Source: Emmonsiellopsis sp. PD_33 (Eukaryota > Ascomycota > Eurotiomycetes > Onygenales > Ajellomycetaceae). From it: a stretch of DNA of 64,000 nucleotides. Under the pieces are notes generated by a model, which was given only the letters and a program-made list of their open reading frames with translations, did not search any database and was not told the DNA's origin. The number at the start of each line of letters is the position of its first letter. The stretch's first letter is position 1. The DNA lies in assembly GCA_032988165.1 (NCBI GenBank), contig JANTQF010000129.1, forward strand, positions 1-64,000, given 5' to 3'. The translations under genes were made by a program, and so were the position numbers. This document shows positions 1 to 12,846 of this stretch, in pieces.

Positions 1-796
1 TAGCATCATCATCATCATTCTAGTTAATTTCAGAGATGATCAGCTGAGTGTTTTGTTCTTCTATGATAGCTACTATAGTGATCCTAGCATTGGAGCTCAG
101 CTGTAGAGGAACTAGAGTGGTTCTTCACGCCCCTACACCCTACACTCATTATATTTATCTCCATACGGTTATCTCTTATCCATTCATCGTTGCAAGTATG
201 TATCCATTGAACCAACCACCCGGAAATATTTAAATCAGACCCCAAGCCAACCGACCCAACTCCAACCCCTAACTACCTAATCAAGGGTAGAGGGGCGGGG
301 GGGATTAAATATCTTCTGCCCCGCCATATGGAGGATATTAAAGCCTCTATTACCTCCTAATATATTTTGTCGTTAACTAGCTCGTATCTATCCTATCCTG
401 TTTGGGTTGGCGGGTTGGGGGTGTTCCGGGGGTTAGGCGGTGCTGTGTGGGTGGGTGACATGGGAATGGGGAAAGGGGTAGAGAAAGTGAGAGAGAAGGG
501 GGGGGGGTGTGGACACGAGGGATTTGACCTATCAATTTCTTTTGTAGCAAACTTGCGATTGCGGAATTGGGGTAAATATGTGTTTTGGAATGAGCTGTCT
601 GTCTGTCTGTCTGTCTGTCTGTCTTTATATAGGCAGGATCCAAGAAGAGCCAAAAAAATATATATGGATGAATATAGATAGGGAGGTATCAATCAAGTAA
701 GACGAAAAAACGACAAGACCAAAAGGCGCTCAAACTCCCCAGCTTCATATGCATATCATAGTTGGTTAGTTTCGCATCTCACATAACATCATCCAC
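1..796. other. intergenic, SEC39 3' side
   Basis: No gene is supported here. The stretch holds G-rich and C-rich low-complexity runs and a (CTGT)n microsatellite near 595-624. Reading frames here are short and biased by the repeats. It probably contains the 3' UTR of the minus-strand SEC39 gene that ends at 797. Confidence 0.6.
595..624. repeat. (CTGT)n microsatellite
   Basis: A near-perfect tandem array of the tetramer CTGT, about seven units, lies in the intergenic region. Such arrays vary in length between isolates. No function is visible. Confidence 0.9.
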
Positions 797-3784
797 TCAG
801 CCAGCATTCCCATCGTTATTATTATGATTATTAACTGGCTGCGCCCCCAACACCCATCCAATCCCACTCGCCAACCCCCCCGTCACCATATTACTAACCA
901 CATCCCTCTTCCTAACACGTCCACCATCCTCCTCACCCGCTGTATCCATACTAACACGCCGCGACGAGTCTGAATCACCGCCCCCGAAGGTGGACGTAGC
1001 GTTGTTCCCCGAAAGCGCCTCAGGCCCCCTTAGTGGAAATGCAGTCTTGCTGATCGCCTTTGCCGCGCCACGGGCTACGTCAAACAATCCCATCGGCGCC
1101 TCTTCATATCCGCTGGTCAAACGGGACCCACGCCCCGCATTACCCGTCCTCCGTGACTGTTTCGCGCGCTCAGTTTCCAGCGCATCAAGCTCTGCATCAG
1201 AGGGGCCGAATCCGCCTGGCAATGTGGCAGAAGATGTCATGTTATCGCCGCGAGCGTCCCAGTTTTCAGCTTCTTTGGACTCGCGGGCGTGCAGAGACGT
1301 CATTTCTTCGTCGCACCGGCGCCAGACAGCAAGTATTTCATGAAGGTTATCCGGGGAAGGGGTGAGGACGAGGGCTAAGGATAGGAGTTCCATGCGTTGG
1401 GAGAGACGGTGAATTTGAGATTGCAGTGGTGCATTTGGGGATTCGGCGAAGGCGGGGCGGTGGCAACCAGCATTGTAGGCGGCACGCCAGGAAACATCGT
1501 CCTTGGAGGTTGGAAACTTCGTGCCTTGGGATGTACTTGGAATGATAGAGGGAGGGGATAGGCGGGTGGTGACGTATGAGTAAGCTGTGCCAAAGTCGTC
1601 GGCTTCTAGCGCAGCGGATATGGCAAGGTATATGATTCGGTGATCTGCAGCCAGGGCTTCTTCTTCCTGAGACGGGGATTGCTTGGCATGAGTGGGTTCG
1701 CTACGATATTTGGGGCTTGCAGGGAAGCCTGCTGCAACAAGCTGTCGGCCAATTGAAAGTAGGTTGTCAAGCTCAGTGTAGGCTTTGGAATTCTGTTCGA
1801 GGACTTTTCCGATCAACGAGAGGGGATCCGGATGGACACGGATGCTGACAGGCTGGAAGGGCACGCCATGTTGTAATGTGAGGGAATAGAACGATAGTGA
1901 ATGTGTAGCAGTTATTAAGGCCTTTATCTGGCGGAATGACTCTGAATGTGGAAAGTGAGGACCGAAAGATTCGAGCCTATAAAAACAGTTAGCTTGAAGG
2001 ACAGCACAACGCAGTAGCAGGCAAAAGTACATTTCTGATGCTCGTTTTATCCCACCCCTCGTCTTGTTTCCATTAGTAGCGTTGTCATAAGACGCAAATA
2101 TCGATTCTGTTACCGCGCTTTCAACCTGGTCTTGAGGTAGAGGGGATCTGCTTGGTGGGCTCGCATAAAGCTCGACGGCAAGGGTATATTCTGTGGCGAG
2201 TTAGACAACGAACGCTGACGGCAAGGGGGTTGAAGACTTACGTCGCGCATTTAACAAGGCTTTTAGGATATCTCTTTCAAGTAGAGCTAGAGGGACTCTC
2301 CAGAATAACCCATGTCCGGCACGAGGTTTAACGTCATTCCCCAACGAGTCAGAATAACCCCAGTCTCTCAGCCAAAGTAACTGCAACCTGGTTTTCCGCC
2401 AGTCCCGTCCGTTTTTATGTTCCTGCTGCAGGCTTTCAAAAACATTGCTCAACTCCGATAATTGCATTTCATCGCTAGCAAGTAGAGAGATATCCGTAGC
2501 CGCTCTGCATGAAATTGTATGACCGAAGCTAGCCAAAGTACGAATGGAGACTAGAATGGCATCGATGAAGGATATCGACTGCGTGGTGGGAAACGTAAGA
2601 GGGTTTGAACGCTCGAGTAGAGCATTTTGGAGGATTGCGCCACGAGAGATATCGGAAAGGGGGGTAAGGTCAAGATTCAGTGGTTCAAGCCCATTTTCAT
2701 ATATCCGCAGCACGGAATGGCCGTCAATTTCTAGAAGAGAAGCAATCCTAGACAAAATCCGACATGAGCCGTCTAGGGTTTCCGGTGTCGCTTCTGTAGT
2801 TGCGTAAATTGCAGCAAGGGCAGCTTGGCCATAGCTAAAAGCTATCTGCTCTCCATCCTCCACCGGAGTAGATGTTCCTTGGTCATTATACCCTCCCAAA
2901 TCTATGTCCTGAGGACCAGACCACTGTTCCACAGCCTCAACAGCTAAGGGAAAATCCCTTATACTCGTCGAAAGCAGCCACTCATTAACATCCTGCCATC
3001 CACTGCACCGGGTCCTAGCAGAGGGGTCCTTCTGATCGTCAAATATTGATATTGATCCCGAGCGCTCAAGCCGGTTGAGCTTCCGCCTTTTTGATCTCGC
3101 ATTGCCATACATCCACGGACCAACTAGGCCTCTCAGGTCTCTGCCCACATCTCCACCCCTATCCCGCCTATCGGTTTTCGACAACAAAATATTGACCGCG
3201 CTCCCTGAATCCAGAGACTGAATTATCTCCAACGACAAAGCAACATCATTTTCGCAATGGTATTCGTAATTGAATCGGAGGAGCGGGAGGGCAGTTGAAA
3301 TGACCCACGTTTGGAGGTAGGTGGATGTATGGATGAAGGGCTGGAGAAGCTCCAGGATAAATGGCTGGAGGCCCGACTCGCTGTCTATTCTGTGTGCTCG
3401 ATGGATGAGAAATTGGACCAGCGGGCTTGCAGACTCATCCTCTGCGTGCCCGGGATACCGAAGGGGGAGGAGGTGGAGTTTCTGGACCTGCTTTCTAGCT
3501 ACGGAAGCGGTCAGCTCCCCGACCGCGGTTGTGTCGATGTTGACATCTTCGTCCGTCGACTCCGGTACGGGTTCGCTGGCAAGGCTCTCGAGAACAGGAA
3601 TGTATTGTGCTGGCTCGGTGCTTTCAGGTAAGAATGTCAATATAATGCGGAAGAATATGTCCGCGCTGGGTGTGCCATGGAAATGGGATTGTAAACGTGG
3701 CAACGCCGCTATATCGCCGTTGATACAGCTCTGGACGGCAAGGAGGAGAATATGGGCGTCGGATAGTTCTGAAAGGGCCGTCAT
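797..3784 (-). CDS. SEC39: Sec39 domain protein (Dsl1 tethering complex subunit)
   Basis: This is the fungal Sec39/NBAS-type subunit of the Dsl1 complex, which tethers COPI vesicles at the ER for Golgi-to-ER retrograde transport. I read three exons: 3784-2242, 2190-2031 and 1976-797. The first donor is GTAAGT at 2241 and the second intron is 54 nt. The joins keep frame and give 960 residues, close to other filamentous fungal homologues and longer than yeast Sec39. The start was chosen because the protein opens with MTALSELSDAHILLLAVQS, a typical Sec39 N-terminus; an in-frame upstream ATG at 4042 gives unrelated sequence overlapping the next gene. The helical solenoid occupies most of the protein. 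The last ~150 residues are Asn/Gly/Ser-rich and less conserved. It is divergent from NDUFS5 with a 263-bp shared promoter gap. Confidence 0.9.
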
Positions 3785-4047
3785 GATCGTGCTCTTTTCA
3801 TGGCGAATGCGAGCAATCCGGGGTGTGAAGGGGTGTGAATATTTAACAAAGTACAGAAGTAAATAGTTGACGTTGACGGGATGAGGTTGCGTGGGGAGGC
3901 GGCTCTTTTGGGAAAGCTTGGACCAATCGGGACTCGTGGTTGCAACAACGACAACCTGAACATCTCGACATCGAACAACCCGCCCCAGCACGCTTCCAGT
4001 CGGCCACACCCCCCCACGGCGATTGCACGCTCGATTGATCATTCACA
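3785..4047. promoter_or_regulatory. bidirectional promoter SEC39 / NDUFS5
   Basis: These 263 bp separate the start codons of two divergent housekeeping genes, so the region must carry both promoters. No clear TATA box is seen. That two short 5' UTRs fit here is inference. Confidence 0.6.
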
Positions 4048-4581
4048 ATGGCTTCAGGCTATGGCCTCAACGGCGGTAAGTGCCCTTCTGCGCCTGCTGG
4101 CTTCTTCCCACGCCATGGCTTGCCCGCTTGTCTGTCCCGCCTTGTTCCCGGCCATCTGAGCTGACACACCATCTCCGCCTCCTAGGTCCCTCGCGCTGCT
4201 TTCCCTTCTGGCAGGAACTGCTGGGCTGCTACGTGATTAACGCTGGTGAAGGGGAGGCTGGAAAGAAGAAGTGCATCCCGCCATTGGAGGATTACTACGA
4301 GTGTCTGCATCACAGAAAAGAGGTACGACACCTTGTCACGAAGCTATCGGGGAAATACACAACAGCGGATGCAGGAATTGGTATATTTCAATTTACAACG
4401 AATGCAGCTAACGCTTGGATATCTACTGTAGGCCGCGAGAACCCGAGCAATGCAACAAGCATACCGAAAGGCGGAAGCGTCACATCCCAGAGAGAATGCG
4501 CCCAAGGCGGAACAGATTAGCTCGTTAGGATTACTGGGCAAGGATGAAGAATCAAAGGCGACCCTGGCGGCGATTAGATGA
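4048..4581 (+). CDS. NDUFS5: NADH:ubiquinone oxidoreductase 15 kDa-type subunit
   Basis: An accessory subunit of mitochondrial complex I, of the NDUFS5/Pffd family, which folds in the intermembrane space through disulfides. Three exons were read: 4048-4075, 4186-4322 and 4432-4581, with GT-AG introns of 110 and 109 nt. They give 104 residues in one frame. A twin CX9C motif is visible: Cys14/Cys24 and Cys39/Cys49, each pair spaced by exactly nine residues, followed by a basic helix. Such proteins are imported and oxidised by the Mia40 system and need no presequence, which agrees with the short N-terminus. The last exon ends with Ala-Ile-Arg before TGA. It shares its promoter region with SEC39. 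Confidence 0.9.
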
Positions 4582-6227
4582 TCCCTGGCAAGAAAAGTGG
4601 TGATGCTGTGTTCTATACTGTTCCAATTTCAGTCTTTTTTTCGTTACCCGGATATGTTTTTTTAAGGGAGGGAGGAGTGAGTGTACAGCAAGAGCAAAAA
4701 TATACGATTATCTACTTCCAACGAAATCTTCGGGACTCGGTCGTTTCCTACACATTTATGCGAAATTCTCGATGGGCTGACGCTTTGGTATAGCCTTTCA
4801 GCGATGATGAGCCCCGTCTATCCCATATTTACCGTTTCCCAAGGCGGTAAGTTGCAGAGTAAAGCGGCACGCTGGGCGAGACAGAGTAGATCAGCAGCAT
4901 CTGGTATCGTGGAGAAAGAGTTTGCGCCATCACTTCCAAAGTTGGTAGTATAGATGCTGCCTGTTAAGAATGACCATGCCTGGATTTATTCAAAAATATA
5001 TTTCATTTTGGCGGTCTCTGATAGGACGGGGCAGACCCCAATGTCCAACGTCGATCCATGCATCCCAGGGTCTCCTATTGGACGGTGCGCAATGTCATCT
5101 GGACAAATATGTCTCTCCTTTGTTTGAAGAGAATCATGGCTCTCTACACTCGTGAAGCATGATCTTGCATTGCGAACTGTAGCATAATAGTAGACATTTT
5201 TTAGGGGTTGAGAAGGATTGACATGTTTTCTCTTGTTGGGTCTGTAAAAGTGTGATATAAATATTCTCTTGGGTGTGTTTTGATAGGTTGGAAGGAGGTG
5301 AAGATCCGTCTGCCAGATCCCTTGAATTGCTGGTTGGGATTATTTTGCTACGGAATTGCTGGGGTAGCGCGGGACATGCGACATTTAAAGCATCGATGCT
5401 AACAACGGGCAGTGCCAGGTCAGCCAAGGCGGGATATTGTAATGCCCAAGTCCGCGCACCATGGACAGCCTTATCAGGGAGGGAGGATATGTAAGCCATA
5501 GATAGATTCAGAGGGTATGGACTGCTGATTGTGCCCGGGTGGGTATTCTGAGGTGCTATTTAGCGTGGATAGATAGGCTCTGAGTCTGGAGTGCTGTGAA
5601 TGGAGACGCTGGCTGGGCGGATTCCTGAAGTTCTGAACTGCCCCTCAGCATAACGATATAATTATACGCGTATGAAGTCCTCGAGAGCAACGACATGTCG
5701 AGACAGACGAAGATATGGCGGCAGTCCAAGGCTGGTTAGCGTGGTTCCCAAAGGGGGCAACATCACGTGCGGCGCTAGTGCAGCGCGCCGGCCAGGATTG
5801 TGGCCGCTAGCCCCGAAGCGGCAGGCTTAGCGAGGCGCAAACAAGGGGAGGCGCGCAGGCCCAAAACTGTCCCAATGATATAAACAGCCTGCGCGACCTC
5901 GACAATTTCCTGCTCCAGCACCAAGAAAATCAATATACCCAGCCCAGCCCGCCCAGCCCGCTGCTATACCGGCCGCTCTGCTCCACCCTACGCCCTGCCC
6001 GGCCGCTGTTCTTTTTTTTTTTGATGACTGCGCCCCCCCCCCTGCACAGCGATGCGCTGAGCTCGTCTTAATCTTAAGCATAGTTTTATATTAGTTCTGC
6101 GTGGTCTAGGATGGGTGGTTTGCTGCGTGGTTGCTCTCTGCCACAGCTGACTTTGCGCTCATCTTGACTTTTGCCTGCTCGCTCGCCCGCCGGTCCCGTG
6201 ACCTGACGCGTTGTTGCCCACGACGCT
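4582..6227. other. intergenic region and MOT1 promoter
   Basis: About 1.6 kb without a convincing gene. A minus-strand frame at 5499-5134 (121 codons) is open but has no recognisable domain. The last 250 bp before MOT1 are pyrimidine-rich, with a poly-T tract next to a poly-C tract around 6011-6050, a common fungal core-promoter feature. Confidence 0.5.
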
Positions 6228-9200
6228 ATGGCTTCAAGGTACGCCCCACCCAGCCAATCATGTTGTCCGCTGCTAACTTTTTTGGGATCTAGACTGGATC
6301 GCCTCGTCACGTGAGTTTTACCTCTCGCTGGCGCTACTCCCCATGCGGACAGACTGGACTGACCAATCACACAGGCTCCTCGAAACCGGCAGCACCCCCA
6401 TTATCAGAAACACCGCCGCCCAGCAGCTGGCTGATGTTCAGAAACAACATCCCGACGAGCTCTTCAACCTGCTGGGCCGCATTTTGCCCTATCTGCGGTC
6501 CAAATCATGGGACACCAGAACAGCTGCTGCCAAGGCCATTGGCGGCATTGTTGGCCACGCTGAGCATTTCGACCCGAACGCTGACGAACCATCTGACTCC
6601 AAGGACGAGGATGGTGATTTGCTAGATGCTGTCAAGAAGGAAGAGGAAGGCGAGGCAGCAGAGAAATCCTCCTCTGATGAGTTTCTCGACCTGGAAACTC
6701 TTGATATCAGCTCCATTCTCAAGTTCGGCCACAAGCTGCTAGGCAGCGCTGGAAAAGAATATGAGTATTCCCTGGCTGGAATGGATGCTGCCTCTAGGCT
6801 GCAGCATCAGAAAAAGACCCTGAGTTCGCGTCTTGGCCTAGGTGGTGAGTATATGGAGGAGGATCTGGTTAACGAAGCCGATTTTGCCGGCAACTCACAG
6901 CATAGGATCGCTGGCCCTAAACTCCAGATCCCAGTCCCATCTCTTTCCCGCCAGAATAGCACAAATCTTGGATCGCCACACCCGTTGCCTTCTCCCCATG
7001 ACCCGCTATCAGCCGCAGCTCCAAACGGCGATGACCAGGGACTGAGTAAACGCCAGCTCAATCAGCTGAAGCGAAAGAACAAAGCCAACGCTAAAATGGG
7101 AGCCAATAAGATCCGCGTTGTCGACCTAGCGGTTCGAAAAGGCTCAGATGCGTTTCCTACCCCAACTGTTTCCACGCCTCACGCTATCAAAAAGGAGGAA
7201 AACGGCGAAGAGAGCAATGGCGATAAGAAACTCGACTATTTTTCATTGGAGAGAACCGAACCCGAAGACGATTCTAAAATTGTTTCTGAGTTCAAGGGCC
7301 CTGTGGTTCAAGAAAAACCGGCAATCCAGGCTGATCCCGAAGAAGAGGGTGTAGAATGGCCATTCGAACGAATGTGCGAGTTTCTGATGGTTGATCTCTT
7401 TGACCACAACTGGGAAATTCGCCATGGCGCGGCTATGGGCCTTCGAGAAGTCATCCGCGTGCAAGGAGCGGGAGCTGGACGAGTCCGAGGGAAATCGAGA
7501 CGCCAAAATAACCGTCTCAACCAGCGATGGCTGAATGATCTAGCATGTCGGCTCCTCTGTGTTTTCATGTTAGATCGTTTCGGTGACTACATATCGGATA
7601 ATGTGGTGGCGCCTATTCGGGAAACTGTTGGCCAGACTTTGGGTGCGCTATTATTGCATTTACCCACAAATTCCTTGACCGCTATCTATAGAATCCTCTA
7701 TAGACTTATCATGCAAAACGATCTTGGTCTTGCCAACCCCATATGGGAGGTGTGTCATGGTGGCATGATTGGACTTAGATATCTGGTCGCGGTCCGCAAT
7801 GATGTCCTTTTGAAGGAACCCGAAATCCTAGATGGTGTGATTGCTGCGGTAATGAAAGGTCTGGGAGACTATGACGATGATGTTCGCGCCGTCAGCGCAG
7901 CCACACTGGTCCCTATTGCAGACGACTTTGTGAAACTTCGACCCGGTTCTCTAAATACGCTAATCAATATTGTCTGGGAGTGCCTTTCTAATCTCCAGGA
8001 CGATCTCAGTGCCAGTACGGGGTCTGTAATGGACCTCCTCGCCAAACTATGCGCATTCCCCGAAGTCCTCGAAGCTATGAAGGCTAATGCGGCAAGCGAT
8101 GCCGAATCGTCCTTTGGGAACCTTGTCCCGAGACTATTCCCCTTCCTACGACATACCATTACTAGTGTGCGATCAGCGGTACTCCGAGCCTTGCTTACAT
8201 TTCTGAAACTTGATAATGAAGGGCACAACGCTTGGGCTGATGGGAAGGCGATGAGGCTTATTTTCCAAAATCTTCTGGTTGAACGTAATGAGGGTGTTTT
8301 GAAATTATCGCTTCAGGTTTGGCTAGAATTGCTTCACGCCCTTGAGAGCCGGGGTCTGTTTAAGACCGACGACGAGCTCATGGCTTCCCTGCAACCCCTC
8401 GTCACGTTAACCCTGAGTCCGTTTGGTGTTCCAAGGTATCCCATTCCTATGGATATTTCCCTTTTCATTCGCCCATCTGGATTGCCTTACACTTCTACCG
8501 GAGTTGTTGTGAGAAAGCCATCTCCTGCTGCCCCAGCCGCCGCCGAACCCACAAAGGGTCGAAGACGGAAGACCGAGAAAAAGGATACAACTGCTGTTTT
8601 CACCCACAATGTTGATGGTCATATGCTACAAGGTGATGTTGATCTTGTTGGTGCAGAGACACTGATGAGGTCAAAAATCTACGCTGCCACCGCCCTGGGC
8701 CACTTTTTGTCTGCGTGGGACTCGAACGACCGTGCGAGCTTGTGGCAGTCCATTCTCCCCGCTTTGAACTGGTCAGGCTCCACTTCACAGCTGGTAGCTG
8801 CTATGGTAATCGAAGAATACGCCAAGGTCCAGGGTTCCGGATCCAAATATGCTGTATCACTATCAGAGTGGCTTAATCCTGTGATTGAGAACGAGAGACC
8901 GTCATGGTATAGTGATATAGCAAGCTATTTGCACATTGCTCGTGCTCAATGTCACTCTCTTCTCAATGCATTTAGAGACCACGCGCATATCTCGCAAGGC
9001 AAACTTCCTATGCTAGCAGTCGTCGTCCAGGGAGATCAAGATGCGGGCCCGAACGCTTTTTCAATAACCGATGCCGACAAGGTCCTCGGCCCAGATTTCG
9101 AACGACTCAAGAAGAGCCTGTCTCCAGTGCAGAGAATTACTGCCTTGCAAGTTCTTAACGATTCACGAGCAAGCGCAATAACGGCCGTCGAGGAAGCCAA

Positions 9201-12177
9201 GGGGGTTAAAGATCAACGAGACATGCGGGTACGAGCGGCAACTGCAAGCGCACTAGTTGCCCTCCAGGACATACCCAAGAAACCAAGCCAGATTATCAAG
9301 GGCATGATGGATAGTGTCAAGAAGGAGGAAAATAGTGACTTGCAACAACGATCCGCCTCAGCTGTTGCATCTCTCGTGCAATACTATACGAGTGCTGCCA
9401 AGCGTGGCCCCGTGGATAAGGTTATTGGGAATCTTGTCAAGTTTTGCTGCGTCGATACATCCGAAACCCCCGAGTTCCATCACAACGCCAATTTGGAGCA
9501 GGCGATTCTATCACTCCGAAAGGAAGAAGACAAGAGGGATCCGGTTGATGCTGCTAAATTCGAAAAGGAGTCCCGCGAAGCTAGGATTATGCGACGAGGT
9601 GCCAAGGAAGCCTTGGAGCAATTGGCTAGTAGATTTGGTGACCAGTTGCTAGAGAAGGTTCCAAATCTTGCAAGCCTGATTGAGGATCCCCTGCGACGTG
9701 CTCTTACCGGTGACCTTCCCGCTGATATCAAGGATCCCGATAATCAGACTGGCCAAGAGATCGTTGATGGATTGTCAACGTTGCGAGCTTTGGTTCCGAA
9801 ATTCCACCCTGGCATATATCCCTGGATTATCAACTTGATGCCTATTATCGCGAAATCGCTACAATGCGAGCTCTCGGTAATCCGCTACGCTGCCGCTAAG
9901 TGCTTTGCGACTGTGTGCAGCGTTATTACGGTTGAAGGGATGACAATGCTGGTGGAGAAGGTCCTTCCTAACATCAACAACGCGTTGGATGTCCACTGTC
10001 GCCAGGGCGTTATTGAATGCATCTACCACTTGATCCACGTCATGGAGGATAACATTCTTCCCTACGTGATTTTCCTCATTGTCCCTGTCCTTGGACGAAT
10101 GAGCGACTCCGATAATGACGTGAGACTTCTCGCCACGACTGCTTTCGCTACGCTTGTCAAACTAGTCCCATTGGAGGCTGGAATCCCAGATCCACCAGGC
10201 TTGTCCCAGGAGCTGTTGAAGGGTCGGGATCGAGAACGGAAATTTATGGCTCAGATGCTTGATGTCCACAAGGTCGAACCATTTGAGATCCCTGTTGCAA
10301 TAAAGGCGGATCTACGTTCGTATCAACAGGAAGGTGTCAATTGGTTGGCGTTCCTTAACCGGTATCATTTGCACGGTATTCTTTGCGATGATATGGGTCT
10401 TGGAAAAACGCTTCAAACTCTCTGCATCGTGGCCAGTGATCATCACATGAGAGCGGAAGAATTTGCCCGTACGGGCGCTCCTGATGTTCGGAGATTGCCC
10501 TCGTTGATTATTTGTCCACCAACGTTATCTGGCCATTGGCAGCAGGAGATCAAGCAGTATGCTCCGTTCCTGTCCTGTCTCGCATATGTTGGACCGCCTG
10601 CAGACCGTTCAAGACTGCGAGATCAGCTCGAGTCAGTGGATGTGGTAATTACGTCGTACGACATTTGCAGGAACGACAAGGATATTTTCGCGCCACTGAA
10701 TTGGAATTACTGTGTTTTGGATGAAGGGCACTTGATCAAAAACCCCAAAGCGAAGATTACACTCGCCGTCAAGCTACTCAAGAGCAACCACCGCTTAATC
10801 TTATCGGGAACCCCAATCCAGAATAACGTTTTAGAACTGTGGTCACTTTTCGACTTCCTAATGCCTGGATTCCTCGGGACTGAAAAGGTTTTCCTGGATC
10901 GCTTCGCGAAACCAATTGCTGCCAGCCGTTTCAGCAAATCGTCGTCTAAAGAGCAGGAAGCCGGTGCGCTAGCCATCGAAGCGCTGCATAAGCAGGTGCT
11001 CCCATTCCTACTACGACGATTGAAGGAAGAGGTGCTGAATGACCTGCCACCAAAAATCCTCCAGAACTACTACTGCGACCCGAGCGACCTGCAACGGAAA
11101 CTATTCGAAGACTTCACCAAAAAGGAACAGAAGGATCTAGCGAAAATTGTTGGTAGTGCAGATAAAGCAGCAAAGCAGCACATATTCCAAGCACTCCAGT
11201 ATATGCGTCGTCTCTGTAACTCTCCCGCCCTTGTCGTCAAGGAATCACACAAGCGATACAATGAGCTCCAAAGATCGCTCGCAGCGAAGAATTCCAGCAT
11301 CCGTGACATAGTCCACGCGCCCAAACTCACCGCCCTCCGCGATCTGCTCGTCGACTGCGGCATTGGAGTGGACCCATCGACCGAAGGCGAACTGGACACG
11401 GGAGCTAGCTATGTCAGCCCTCACCGTGCCCTGGTATTCTGCCAGATGAAGGAGATGCTTGATATCGTGCAAAATGACGTGCTCAAGAAGCTGCTTCCCT
11501 CTGTACAGTATCTCCGTCTTGACGGCAGCGTTGAAGCGACCAAGCGGCAGAATATCGTCAACCAGTTCAACACGGACCCCAGTTATGATGTGCTCCTGCT
11601 CACAACTAGTGTTGGTGGGTTAGGGTTGAATCTGACCGGGGCGGATACTGTGATCTTTGTTGAGCATGATTGGAATCCGCAGAAGGATATCCAGGCGATG
11701 GATCGCGCGCATCGGATTGGGCAGAAGAAAGTTGTTAATGTCTACCGGCTGATTACAAGGGGGACGTTGGAGGAGAAGATTTTGAAGTATGTTTTTTTTC
11801 CTGTCCCCTTTATTTTGCTTTCTCTCCCGATTTTAGAAATAAAAAAAAAATCTAACAAACAATTCGAAAACAGCCTCCAACGATTCAAAATAGACGTCGC
11901 CTCCACCGTCGTCAACCAGCAAAATGCCGGTTTAAGCACCATGGACACAGACCAGCTTCTCGATCTCTTCAATCTCGGCGAGACGGCCGAGGGGGCAGAG
12001 AAACCCAGTCAAGATGGCGGCGTGGGCGGGAATGAGATCGATATGGTCGATATTGATGGGGAGGTTAAGGAGAAGGGGAAGAAGGGCTGGCTGGACGACT
12101 TGGGCGAGTTGTGGGATGATAGGCAGTACCAAGAGGAGTATAACTTGGACTCGTTTTTGGCAAGCATGAAGGGGTAG
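6228..12177 (+). CDS. MOT1: TATA-binding protein-associated ATPase Mot1/BTAF1
   Basis: A Swi2/Snf2 ATPase that removes TBP from DNA and redistributes it between promoters; nuclear. I place four exons: 6228-6238, 6293-6310, 6375-11786 and 11874-12177. They yield 1914 residues, close to yeast (1867) and human (1849). Two tiny exons encode MASRLDRLVT, the conserved Mot1 start. Residues ~10-1290 form the HEAT-repeat TBP-binding arm, with an acidic/charged insert and a Lys-rich segment (~225-260). The ATPase core has Walker A with DDMGLGKT at ~1347-1354, the Mot1-type DEGH box at ~1460, and helicase motif VI (AHRIGQ) near 1785. The final 87-nt intron has no in-frame stop, so genomic translation runs through it. 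The conserved segment LQRFK right after it shows where the splice falls. TGCTAAC at 6271 is a perfect branch site in intron 1. Confidence 0.96.
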
Positions 12178-12846
12178 GGAGGGGTTGTTGGTGAGATAGA
12201 TTGATATCGGTTGGTGAGTTGATCTTGCAAGGTCTGGCTTTGCAGGCTCTTGCTTCATTTTATTCTACTTTTTTTTTTGTTTTTCTTCTTCGGGGACACC
12301 GGCGCAAGGCAAAAGATTCAAACTACAGGGAAAGTTTTCACCATGGGACGATAAACCAACGGACGCAAAGGAAAGGCGATTGATTCTCGGAAACTGGGAG
12401 AGGAAGATATAGATATGGAAAGTATGGAGGCAATGATTTCTTTTATTATTTTTTTTGCCCCTTGATTTTTGCTGGGTATTTTTTGCTATTCATTTTGCAA
12501 GACCGATAAACAGCGCAGCTATGTATGGCATTGGCGTGGTTGATTTTTTGATTTTTACTCATTGATTTTCCTTCCCCCCCTTTCTTTCCTTTTTCTCTTC
12601 TGGTTTGTTTTTGTTAGCTCCATGTATTTTTTCCCCCTAGTTTCGTTTCTCCTTTCTCTCTCTTCACTTTGTCCCTTGAACTACGCAGCATTATCTATCC
12701 AATATTTAATAAACGAAATGTATCAATAGCAACCTTCTATTCCATCTTCTCTATCTCCCTATGCACTACCTAACCCACCCCCCTCCTCATCCACCACCCT
12801 TGCCCCCCAAACTTCAATAATAACCAACCACCCCCACCGAAAAAAA
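12178..12846. other. convergent 3' region
   Basis: Pyrimidine-rich, T-tract-rich sequence lies between the convergent MOT1 and aldo-keto reductase genes. It should hold both 3' UTRs and poly(A) sites. An AATAAA-like element (TTTAATAAACG) lies near 12706-12716. Confidence 0.5.

Noticed and set aside
990..1365. Plus-strand frames of ~100 codons inside SEC39
   Set aside because: Antisense shadows of the Sec39 coding exon.
5134..5499. 121-codon minus-strand frame between NDUFS5 and MOT1
   Set aside because: Open and starting with a reasonable ATG, but no domain, no splice context and no homology I can recall.
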